NCBI GenBank assembly: GCA_964477735.1
Contig: CAYZFD010000058.1
Span: forward strand, 1-7,967
Reading direction: 5' to 3'
DNA: 7,967 bases
From: CAYZFD01 sp964477735
Lineage (GTDB): Bacteria; Bacteroidota; Bacteroidia; Flavobacteriales; Flavobacteriaceae
The notes under the pieces were generated by a model. That model saw only the letters and a program-made list of their open reading frames with translations. It did no database searches and had not been told where the DNA came from. Numbering within the stretch: the stretch's first letter is position 1; each line of letters begins with the position of its first letter. The position numbers and the translations under genes were made by a program. Positions 1 to 6,503 of this stretch are shown here, one piece after another.

Positions 1-407
1 TTGTCGGCCAAACGCCAGTTGGTTTCTGACTGTGGCTCTACCCCATCAACGGCCGAAAACAAGAAAACCAATCCATCGAGAACTCGAAGAGATCGGTTTA
101 CTTCAACCGTAAAGTCAACGTGACCGGGGGTGTCGATAATGTTAAAATGATAGGACTTAGCGTCTGCGGTGGGTTGACCTTGTTCTGTTGGAAAGTTCCA
201 ATTACAAGTGGTCGCCGCAGAGGTAATGGTAATGCCACGCTCTTGTTCTTGCTCGATCCAGTCCATGGTGGCGGCTCCGTCGTGCACCTCACCAATTTTG
301 TGGCTTACCCCAGTATAAAAAAGGATACGCTCTGTGGTGGTGGTTTTTCCGGCATCGATGTGCGCGGCAATTCCTATGTTTCTTGTGAATTTAAGATCTC
401 TAGCCAT
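1..407 (-). CDS. fusA: Elongation factor G, N-terminal part (runs off left edge)
   Basis: This is the first 135 codons of the translocation GTPase EF-G, which moves tRNAs and mRNA through the ribosome after peptide transfer and also helps recycle ribosomes. The reading frame starts at ATG (complement of 405-407) and stays open to the edge, so the rest of the roughly 700-residue protein lies outside. The translation begins MARDLKFTRNIGIAAHIDAG. It shows the G1 P-loop AHIDAGKT (residues 15-22), the switch I segment ERGITITSAATT (56-67) with its conserved Thr, and the G3 motif DTPGH (92-96). A short insert (NFPTEQGQPTADAK, about 71-84) lies before G3; I recall similar inserts in Bacteroidota EF-G. 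The start is only 5 nt after the rpsG stop, so the two are co-transcribed and probably translationally coupled. No Shine-Dalgarno sequence is visible. Identification is secure; nothing looks damaged. Confidence 0.97.
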   Translation of the reverse strand, partial: MARDLKFTRNIGIAAHIDAGKTTTTERILFYTGVSHKIGEVHDGAATMDWIEQEQERGITITSAATTCNWNFPTEQGQPTADAKSYHFNIIDTPGHVDFTVEVNRSLRVLDGLVFLFSAVDGVEPQSETNWRLAD

Positions 408-412
408 GTCTA

Positions 413-889
413 TTAAAATCTAAAGTGTGAGAATGCTTTGTTGGCCTCGGCCATTTTGTGCGTATCCACACGTTTTTTAACGGCTGCTCCTTCTTCTTTT
501 TCGGCAGCGATGATTTCGGAAGCCAGTTTAAGGGCCATCGATTTTTCGTTGCGCTTACGAGCATAGCTAATGAGCCATTTCATGGCCATCGATACTTTCC
601 TGTCGGGATTGATGGGACGAGGAATTTGGAAAGTAGCCCCTCCTACTCTACGGCTACGCACTTCGACGTGCGGCATTACGTTAGAGAGTGCGGTTTTCCA
701 TATCTCAAGGGCCGATTTTTCTTCGTTTTGATTTTTTTCATCTACAATGTCAATCGCATCATAGAAAATGCGGAAAGCAACAGATTTCTTGCCGTCCCAC
801 ATTAGGTTGTTGACAAAGCGTGTCACCAACTGGTCATTGAACCGCGGATCTGGGAGTAGCGGTCTTTTTTTAGCCTTTCTTTTTCTCAT
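413..889 (-). CDS. rpsG: 30S ribosomal protein S7
   Basis: This encodes ribosomal protein S7 (158 aa, a full-length size for the family). S7 nucleates assembly of the 16S rRNA 3' domain (the head of the 30S subunit) and lies near the E-site tRNA and the mRNA exit. The basic start MRKRKAKKRPLLPDPRF, the central VEVRSRRVGGATFQIP block (residues 75-90), the ARKRNEKSMALKLASEI helix and the C-terminal VKKR..THKMAEANKAFSHFRF block (137-158) match S7 along its length. It sits between rpsL (65-nt gap) and fusA (5-nt gap) in the classical str order. In E. coli S7 is the autoregulator of this operon and binds the rpsL-rpsG spacer mRNA; whether that applies here is not shown. No SD motif precedes the ATG, as is usual in Bacteroidota. 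Confidence 0.98.
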   Translation of the reverse strand: MRKRKAKKRPLLPDPRFNDQLVTRFVNNLMWDGKKSVAFRIFYDAIDIVDEKNQNEEKSALEIWKTALSNVMPHVEVRSRRVGGATFQIPRPINPDRKVSMAMKWLISYARKRNEKSMALKLASEIIAAEKEEGAAVKKRVDTHKMAEANKAFSHFRF

Positions 890-954
890 GTCAAATAGTT
901 TTCGAGCGGTTCAAACACGATGGCCTGAACGTCTTCATTGTTTAAAAAATAGAT
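890..954 (-). other. rpsL-rpsG intercistronic spacer with a weak inverted repeat
   Basis: This 65-nt spacer is long for a ribosomal operon whose next gap is 5 nt. On the mRNA strand it contains a 5-bp inverted repeat (GTTCA at 926-930 pairing with TGAAC at 909-913, 12-nt loop). In E. coli the equivalent spacer binds S7 for translational feedback. The repeat here is short and could be chance, so a regulatory role is inference only. No promoter or ORF is seen in it. Confidence 0.3.
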
Positions 955-1329
955 TTACTTTTTTGGGCGTTTGGCACCGTATTTAGACCTTCTTTGAAGG
1001 CGACCTTCTACCCCTGCTGTGTCTAGGGCTCCACGTACAATGTGATAGCGAACCCCAGGTAAATCTTTTACCCTACCGCCTCGTACCAATACTATCGAGT
1101 GCTCTTGGAGATTGTGTCCTTCGCCGGGTATGTATGCATTGACCTCATTCCCATTGGTCAAACGAACCCGCGCTACTTTTCGCATCGCAGAGTTTGGTTT
1201 CTTGGGAGTGGTGGTGTACACACGCGTGCAAACACCGCGCCTTTGTGGGCACGAATCCAAAGCAGCCGATTTACTCTTCTTGGTAATACTAGCTCTTCCT
1301 TTACGGACTAATTGTGAAATCGTTGGCAT
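955..1329 (-). CDS. rpsL: 30S ribosomal protein S12
   Basis: This encodes ribosomal protein S12 (124 aa), which lies at the decoding centre of the 30S subunit and affects accuracy and streptomycin binding. The family blocks are all present: MPTISQLVRKGR, CPQRRGVCTRVYTTTPKKPNS (residues 27-47), VRLTNGNEVNAYIPGEGHNLQEHS and RGGRVKDLPGVRYHIVRGALD. The lysines at the classical streptomycin-resistance sites are the wild-type ones (K44 in TPKKPNS and K88 in GRVKDLPG, counting Met as 1), so no rpsL resistance mutation is seen. D89 is the equivalent of the aspartate methylthiolated by RimO in E. coli. It is the first gene of the minus-strand str operon, with its own promoter at 1364-1394 and a short leader. 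The start is the only ATG fitting the conserved MPTI N-terminus. Confidence 0.98.
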   Translation of the reverse strand: MPTISQLVRKGRASITKKSKSAALDSCPQRRGVCTRVYTTTPKKPNSAMRKVARVRLTNGNEVNAYIPGEGHNLQEHSIVLVRGGRVKDLPGVRYHIVRGALDTAGVEGRLQRRSKYGAKRPKK

Positions 1330-1344
1330 AAATATGTCTTCTTT

Positions 1345-1359
1345 CCTCTTTTATAGAGG
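1345..1359 (-). promoter_or_regulatory. Leader hairpin upstream of rpsL
   Basis: A perfect 5-bp inverted repeat (CCTCT, 5-nt loop ATAAA, AGAGG on the mRNA strand) lies between the rpsL promoter and its ATG. The right arm AGAGG is the only SD-like purine run in the leader, but it ends 15 nt before the ATG, which is far for a ribosome binding site. If the transcript starts about 5-7 nt past the -7 box, the hairpin would be at or very near the 5' end of the mRNA. That could affect mRNA stability or initiation. The inverted repeat is seen; the function is inferred. Confidence 0.35.
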
Positions 1360-1363
1360 GCTG

Positions 1364-1394
1364 CAAATGTATAAATTTTTTAGAACGAATCAAA
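1364..1394 (-). promoter_or_regulatory. Bacteroidota-type promoter for the rpsL-rpsG-fusA operon
   Basis: On the minus strand, TTTG (complement of 1391-1394) is followed after 19 nt by TACATTTG (complement of 1364-1371). This is an exact match to the -33 TTTG / -7 TANNTTTG pattern recognised by the primary sigma factor of Bacteroidota, with a typical spacer. It lies 34 nt upstream of the rpsL start codon and points at it. Transcription would start about 1357-1359, giving a leader of roughly 30 nt. The region between and upstream of the boxes is A/T-rich, as expected for a strong ribosomal promoter. Confidence 0.75.
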
Positions 1395-1497
1395 CCTAAT
1401 GCAAAAAAGTTCTAAAAAATATCGAACAAAACTATTTTGTAAGAAGTAAAGCCCAATATTTACTGCCCCCGTTCGTTATATTTTTTTTGGATGTAAA

Positions 1498-3132
1498 TTG
1501 CAAGCCTTGAAGAAATGCTGTTTCATATGGATTTGTCTCTTTTGCCTAAAAATTCAGGCACAAGATTTTCGGCTCACCCTAGCCAGTGACCACTCATTGC
1601 CCCTGCCCGACCAAATGGCATTTGAAATTCGCGACAGCCTCATGATTTTCACCCAACAGCGTTTGCCCAACATACTACAACTAAACGGGTATTTTGAAGC
1701 CTCAGTGAGCTCCCCAAAACCGTTGGGCGACAACCATTATGCTGTTGAGGTTGTGTTGGGCACTCGGGTTCAAACCATTGCCTTGGAACCCTCCCCTTCC
1801 CTTCCAAACTTTGTTGACCTCAGCACTTCCGATAGCTTGCCTGTCGCCAAACTTCCTCAGCGCATGCAACAGTGGGTGCAAATCGCTAGCGAAAATGGAT
1901 ATCCTTTCGCCAGGTTTTGGCTCGACCCCATTGCCCGCCAAAACCATCACCTGAAAGCACAACTAAAAGCCCAGCTTGGCGAAGCGCGAAAAATCGCTGC
2001 GGTGCAGATGATCAGCCCTGACCCCATCCCTAAAAACCATTTGCGACAACTCAACCGTTTGCTAATAGGACAAAACGCCAACGCCAAAAGCCTCGACAAG
2101 TTGAAAAAAAACTTAGAACAGTGGCCTTTTCTAGAAACTACCCGAAACCCCGAATGGCTCTTTACCCCCGACAGCACTGTCCTATATATATACGTGAAAA
2201 GAAAAGCCCAAAACATGGTGGATGGCTTGTTGGGCTTTGCCTCCAAAACCCAAGGAGGACTGCAGTTCAATGGACGCGTGCAACTTCAGTTGTCTGACGT
2301 TTTAAAACAAGGTGAGCGTTTTTCGATCCACTATAAATCGGAATTGGAAGGACAACAACAGTTCGAAAGCCGTTTGCACTGGCCACTGCTGGGCGGTTCC
2401 CCCATGAACCTAACAGCCAGCTTTGCTTTGGCCAGCAGAGACAGCAGCTTTGTGCGCACCGAACAACTGCTGCAACTTTCATGGCCCATTGGCGCGGTGC
2501 ACTGGGGCTTGGGTTGGGCACACCAAAATGCATCATCCCTAGAAGAAAACAACAGCAAAACACTCCCCTCCCTAAGCCGTAACCTGCTTCGTTTGAGCGC
2601 CAGCTGGGAAAAGGTTTTTCCCCATTTTCATTTTATGGCCACCACACAAAAGCTAGAGATTGGCGTTGGACATGGCCAACGCCACAACGCTGGCCAAAAA
2701 GAAAAGGTGAGTAGTGTGGCTATAGACGCCACAGGCTATTGGCCTTTGGCCCCACGCTGGGCTTGGACAAGCCGTATAGAAGGAAGAGCCCTTTGGGCAC
2801 CCCGTGTCTATGCCCATGAGCTGTATTGGCTGGGCGGTGCCAACCACCTCAGGGGATTTCCCGAAAACCAAATCCAAGCACAACACTACCTCTTGCTCGC
2901 CAGTGAACTGCGCTGGGCACTGGCCAGCAACCTCTATGGCTTGGCCTTTGGCGATTGGGCCAAAATCTATGATACCCAAACTACAACCAATTGGGCTGGC
3001 ATAGGCCTTGGCATGGGCTTGCAAACTGCGGGAGGAGTGTTTAGACTGCTCTATGCCCTCGGGCAAGCCCCCCAACAAAACTTTGACTTGAACGCCGCTC
3101 AAATCCACCTCAATTGGATTCAAAGATTTTAA
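1498..3132 (+). CDS. Omp85/BamA-superfamily outer-membrane protein with POTRA-like N-terminus (TTG start)
   Basis: Probable outer-membrane beta-barrel of the Omp85 superfamily (BamA/TamA/ShlB-like, 'surface antigen D15' fold), which inserts or exports proteins across the outer membrane. Residues 1-22 look like a Sec signal peptide (KK, then a hydrophobic Cys/Phe/Ile stretch ending IQAQ). Residues about 25-235 contain POTRA-like segments, for example 119-145 (LPQRMQQWVQ..ENGYPFARFWLDPI) and 198-236. The barrel begins near MVDGLLGF (240-247). GGANHLRGFPENQ includes LRGF at 451-454, the hallmark loop-6 (V/L)RG(F/Y) motif, and the chain ends in Phe, as outer-membrane barrels do. No ATG is in frame before codon 40, so the start is TTG at 1498 or, giving a more typical signal peptide, TTG at 1507. 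Third-position G/C is about 53% over the first 104 codons. It is divergent from rpsL; the exact subfamily and client protein are unknown. An enzymatic role is unlikely. Confidence 0.8.
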   Translation: MQALKKCCFIWICLFCLKIQAQDFRLTLASDHSLPLPDQMAFEIRDSLMIFTQQRLPNILQLNGYFEASVSSPKPLGDNHYAVEVVLGTRVQTIALEPSPSLPNFVDLSTSDSLPVAKLPQRMQQWVQIASENGYPFARFWLDPIARQNHHLKAQLKAQLGEARKIAAVQMISPDPIPKNHLRQLNRLLIGQNANAKSLDKLKKNLEQWPFLETTRNPEWLFTPDSTVLYIYVKRKAQNMVDGLLGFASKTQGGLQFNGRVQLQLSDVLKQGERFSIHYKSELEGQQQFESRLHWPLLGGSPMNLTASFALASRDSSFVRTEQLLQLSWPIGAVHWGLGWAHQNASSLEENNSKTLPSLSRNLLRLSASWEKVFPHFHFMATTQKLEIGVGHGQRHNAGQKEKVSSVAIDATGYWPLAPRWAWTSRIEGRALWAPRVYAHELYWLGGANHLRGFPENQIQAQHYLLLASELRWALASNLYGLAFGDWAKIYDTQTTTNWAGIGLGMGLQTAGGVFRLLYALGQAPQQNFDLNAAQIHLNWIQRF

Positions 3133-3145
3133 TTCTGTATAGTCA

Positions 3146-3175
3146 TTAATTTTAACAGTTTTAAATTAAATTTTT
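3146..3175 (+). terminator. Weak AT-rich stem-loop plus T-tract after the Omp85-like gene
   Basis: Thirteen nucleotides after the TAA of the Omp85-like gene, TTAATTT (3146-3152) can pair with AAATTAA (3163-3169) across a 10-nt loop, followed by five T residues (3171-3175). The layout is that of an intrinsic terminator, but the stem contains no G-C pairs and would be weak. In such an A/T-rich spacer this could be chance. Transcription could therefore read through into susC. Confidence 0.25.
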
Positions 3176-3227
3176 GCCCGTTCTTTAACATTTCTACAGG
3201 ATTTTAAAGTGTATTGATTTTTCGTTT

Positions 3228-3249
3228 GTGAATGTTTCACAACATTCGC
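3228..3249 (+). promoter_or_regulatory. Hairpin or operator-like inverted repeat before susC
   Basis: GAATGTT (3230-3236) and AACATTC (3241-3247) form a perfect 7-bp inverted repeat around the 4-nt loop TCAC. A G-T wobble and an outer G-C pair extend the RNA stem to 9 bp. It ends 25 nt before the susC ATG. It could be a leader hairpin controlling translation or RNA stability, or a palindromic site for a DNA-binding regulator. TTCGTTTG (3221-3228), one mismatch from the -7 consensus TANNTTTG, abuts it, but no matching TTTG -33 box is found, so no promoter is called. Confidence 0.45.
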
Positions 3250-3274
3250 CCTTATTAACTAAATCATACACAAT

Positions 3275-6200
3275 ATGAAAACAATCTACACACGCAGCAA
3301 AGGCCTATGGGCTTTGTTGCTTTTGTGCATCCCAATTTGGGGACAGCAAGCCATTACGGGAACCGTCACCGATGAAAACGGCCTGCCCATGCCGGGTGCC
3401 ACAGTGGTGGTGCAAGGCACCAATGCGGGAACCACGACAGACTTTGATGGAAACTACCAAATTAACGCCTCACAAGGCGCTGTTTTGGTGATTAGCTTTG
3501 TGGGCTATGAATCCCAAACCCGAACCGTGGGCAACAATGCCACCATCAATGTGCAACTCAACCCCTCGAATGAATTGGATGAGGTGGTGGTCACAGCACT
3601 TGGAGTGACAAGAGAAAAGAAATCTTTAGGATATGCAGTACAAGAAGTTGATGGAGATGTAGTTCAAAACTCTAAAGAATCAAGTTTCATCAGCGCACTT
3701 TCTGGAAGAGTTTCTGGACTTAACATTCGAAAAAGTAATAGCTTGGGTGGTTCTGTAAATGCGGTGATCCGTGGTGTTAGTTCTTTAACAAACAACAATC
3801 AAGCACTTTTTGTTGTTGATGGAGTTCCATTGAGCAACGCTCGTTTAAACACAAGTGATGTACAGAATGGTCGAGGTGGTTTTGATTATGGCAATGCAGC
3901 TTCCGACATTAACCCTAATGACATTGCTAGTGTTTCTGTATTAAAGGGAGCATCTGCTTCTGCGCTTTATGGATCTAGTGGTCAAAATGGTGTGATTCTT
4001 ATCACAACCAAAAAAGGGACTAAAAAGGGAAAAGGTTTGGGGATTTCTGTATCGAGTACGATAACCACAAGTTCATATGACAAATCTACCTTTCCCGAAT
4101 ACCAAAACAAGTATGGTGCAGGCTATGGAGCATATTATGGTTCTACTGGATATTTCGAGGATGTTGATGTGAACGGCGACGGAACCGTTGATAAATTGAT
4201 TCCTGTTGGAGAAGATGCCAGTTTTGGAGGGAAACTTGATGGGACGCTGGTTTATGATTGGTCATCTTTGTTTCCACAATTAGACACCTATTTAAAACCT
4301 CGACCCTATTTGCCTGCAACTAATGGTCCAGAATATATTTTTAACACAGGGACATCTTACAATACCTCAATAAATTTTGAAGGCGGAAACGAAAATGGAA
4401 CTTTTAGAATGGGATATACCCAGGATAAGAGGAATGGTATTCTTCCGAACAGCATGATTAACAAGGATGTCATTGATTTAGCTGGTTCATACAAGTTTAA
4501 TGAAAAACTAACTGCAAATGGTAAAGTTTCCTTCTACAAAACAAAAGGAAAAGGACGTTACGGAACGGGGTACGATGATGTAAATGTGGTGCGTGGATTA
4601 CGTCAATGGCATCAAGTTAATGTTGATCTAAAAGAGCAAGAGGATGCTTATATGAAAACAAAGCAGAACATTACATGGAACCCAAACTCGAATACAGATT
4701 TAACACCCCATTATTTTGATAATCCCTACTTTCAATTGTATGAGAACTACGCTTCAGATCAAAGAAACCGTGTGTTTATCGTAGCCACACTCGATTATAA
4801 GTTAACCGATTGGCTAAATGCCACGGCAAGATTTGGTATGGACAACACTGCTGACTTACAAGAAGAGCGGGCTAACATTGGTAGTATTATTCCTTCTTTT
4901 TACTCCAAGTATCAGCGTTTTTATGAGCAGTTTGACTATACATTTATGTTTAACTTTAACAAAGACATTTCTGATGATTTTAAAGTCAGTGGCTTGTTGG
5001 GTGCCAATGTATTTACGACTAGCACAAATGCTACAGATTCTGAAACTACGGGAGGCTTAGTGATCCCTGGAGTTTGGTCATTAAGCAATTCTGTGAGCGC
5101 ACTTAATCCTCCCTACGAATTTGAGGCAAACACAAGAAAGGTTGGGTATTTTGCTCAAACCACCTTAAGCTATAAGGATTTTTGGTATGTGGATGGCTCT
5201 ATTCGTTTTGATAGGTCTTCAACACTTCCAGCCCACAACAACGAGTACTATTATCCTTCTATATCAACTAGCTTTTTATTTCACGACCTACTCAACATCA
5301 AAGCTTTGAGTTTTGGTAAATTGCGTTTTGGTTATGCTCAGGTAGCAAATGACACTGGTTCTTATAACATTTCAACCACAGCTAGTGCTAACCCTGCTTT
5401 CGGAAACATCCCAATGTACTTTATACCCGACACTTCTCTTAACTCTGATCTACGTCCTGAGTCAACTACCGAATCTGAGATTGGCTTAGAGACACGGTTT
5501 ATCAACAATCGTTTAGGGTTTGAAGTTTCTTATTATAAGCGAAATACAGTCGATCAAATTATTCCTGTGCAAGTTTCAACTGCTTCAGGCTCTAATTTTA
5601 GATATGTAAACGCAGGGGAAATGGAAAATAAAGGTGTTGAAGTTCAATTGTCAGCAAACCCTGTTAAAGGAAATGATTTTGATTGGAACATCAACATAAA
5701 CTGGGATGCGAATAAGAATGAGGTCATTTCTTTGTATGAAGATGGTGAAAATATTCTATTAAGCTCTCAATGGTCATCTGCAGTAAACGCTCGAAAAGGC
5801 CAGCCCTTTGGAACCATAACAGGTACGGATTTTGTGTACCACAAACAAAGTGGTAAAAAAGTAGTAGGGGCAAATGGAAAATATTTGACAACGAGTTCCA
5901 CAACAGAGGTGCTTGGCAATATCCAACCTGACTGGAAAGCAGGTGTTTTCAACAAATTAAAATATAAAAACTTAAACCTTGGTTTCTTAATTGACATACA
6001 AAAAGGTGGTGAGCTAGTGAGTTGGGACAATGACTTTGGTTACGCCACAGGGCTTTACAAAGAAACTGCTGGGCTTAACGACAAAGGAAATCCTGTACGC
6101 GATGCTGTGTCAGCTGGTGGTGGTATTAAATTACCTGATACTGTTTATGAAGATGGAACAACAAATACCACCTATGCTAATGCCAGCAACTACACAACCC

Positions 6201-6493
6201 CTATTGGATATTATGGCAGCAGGAACATTGCCCAATTTGTTTATGATGCCTCTTTCGTAAAACTTAGAGAAGTGTCTCTCACCTACAATTTTCCAAGTTC
6301 AATCACTGATAAATTACTCATACAAAACTTGAGTCTAAGCGTTGTTGGCCGAAATCTCTGGATTATAGACAAGAATGTTCCATATACAGATCCGGAGGCT
6401 AGTCAGAGTGCAGGGAATTATGGAAATGCCATTCAAATTGGTGCATTACCTGCCACTAAAGACATCAGCTTTAACCTTTCTATAAATTTTTAA
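3275..6493 (+). CDS. SusC/RagA-family TonB-linked outer-membrane transporter
   Basis: This encodes a SusC-like TonB-dependent transporter (1072 aa, full length), the barrel that with its SusD lipoprotein imports glycans or peptides across the outer membrane using TonB energy. Residues 1-24 are a signal peptide. Residues 27-100 (ITGTVTDENGLPMPGATVVV..GYESQTRTV) are a carboxypeptidase-regulatory-like domain. LDEVVVTALG (101-110) is the conserved TonB-box region. The plug spans about 115-248 and includes the SusC/RagA signature ALYGSSGQNGVILITTKKG (230-248). The 22-strand type barrel follows and ends with FNLSINF. DVNGDGTVD (298-306) resembles a DxDxDG calcium-binding loop. The ATG has no SD site, which is normal here. 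susD follows after 10 nt. Codon use changes abruptly near codon 107: third-position G/C is about 60% before and 21% after, suggesting a recombinant gene. Substrate unknown; the gene name is withheld because starch specificity is not supported. Confidence 0.95.
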   Translation: MKTIYTRSKGLWALLLLCIPIWGQQAITGTVTDENGLPMPGATVVVQGTNAGTTTDFDGNYQINASQGAVLVISFVGYESQTRTVGNNATINVQLNPSNELDEVVVTALGVTREKKSLGYAVQEVDGDVVQNSKESSFISALSGRVSGLNIRKSNSLGGSVNAVIRGVSSLTNNNQALFVVDGVPLSNARLNTSDVQNGRGGFDYGNAASDINPNDIASVSVLKGASASALYGSSGQNGVILITTKKGTKKGKGLGISVSSTITTSSYDKSTFPEYQNKYGAGYGAYYGSTGYFEDVDVNGDGTVDKLIPVGEDASFGGKLDGTLVYDWSSLFPQLDTYLKPRPYLPATNGPEYIFNTGTSYNTSINFEGGNENGTFRMGYTQDKRNGILPNSMINKDVIDLAGSYKFNEKLTANGKVSFYKTKGKGRYGTGYDDVNVVRGLRQWHQVNVDLKEQEDAYMKTKQNITWNPNSNTDLTPHYFDNPYFQLYENYASDQRNRVFIVATLDYKLTDWLNATARFGMDNTADLQEERANIGSIIPSFYSKYQRFYEQFDYTFMFNFNKDISDDFKVSGLLGANVFTTSTNATDSETTGGLVIPGVWSLSNSVSALNPPYEFEANTRKVGYFAQTTLSYKDFWYVDGSIRFDRSSTLPAHNNEYYYPSISTSFLFHDLLNIKALSFGKLRFGYAQVANDTGSYNISTTASANPAFGNIPMYFIPDTSLNSDLRPESTTESEIGLETRFINNRLGFEVSYYKRNTVDQIIPVQVSTASGSNFRYVNAGEMENKGVEVQLSANPVKGNDFDWNININWDANKNEVISLYEDGENILLSSQWSSAVNARKGQPFGTITGTDFVYHKQSGKKVVGANGKYLTTSSTTEVLGNIQPDWKAGVFNKLKYKNLNLGFLIDIQKGGELVSWDNDFGYATGLYKETAGLNDKGNPVRDAVSAGGGIKLPDTVYEDGTTNTTYANASNYTTPIGYYGSRNIAQFVYDASFVKLREVSLTYNFPSSITDKLLIQNLSLSVVGRNLWIIDKNVPYTDPEASQSAGNYGNAIQIGALPATKDISFNLSINF

Positions 6494-6503
6494 TACTTAA
6501 GAA

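Noticed and set aside
120..416. 98-codon plus-strand frame over the fusA region
   Set aside because: It lies opposite the highly conserved EF-G N-terminus and its translation resembles no protein family.
458..805. 115-codon plus-strand frame opposite rpsG
   Set aside because: It is antisense to a complete S7 gene, with low-complexity Phe-rich translation and no start context.
1436..1484. Possible promoter for the Omp85-like gene (TTTG at 1436-1439, TATATTTT at 1477-1484)
   Set aside because: The boxes are 37 nt apart, far from the usual spacing of about 19, and the second lacks the final G. Some promoter must exist in this spacer, but the sequence does not pinpoint it.
2653..3123. 156-codon open frame on the minus strand opposite the Omp85-like gene
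   Set aside because: It is fully antisense to a well-supported barrel protein, has no recognisable domain, and is explained by the C-rich third positions of the sense gene, which remove antisense stops.
3169..3176. AATTTTTG as a -7 promoter box for susC
   Set aside because: It is one mismatch from TANNTTTG, but no TTTG lies at a suitable distance upstream, and such strings are frequent in A/T-rich spacers.
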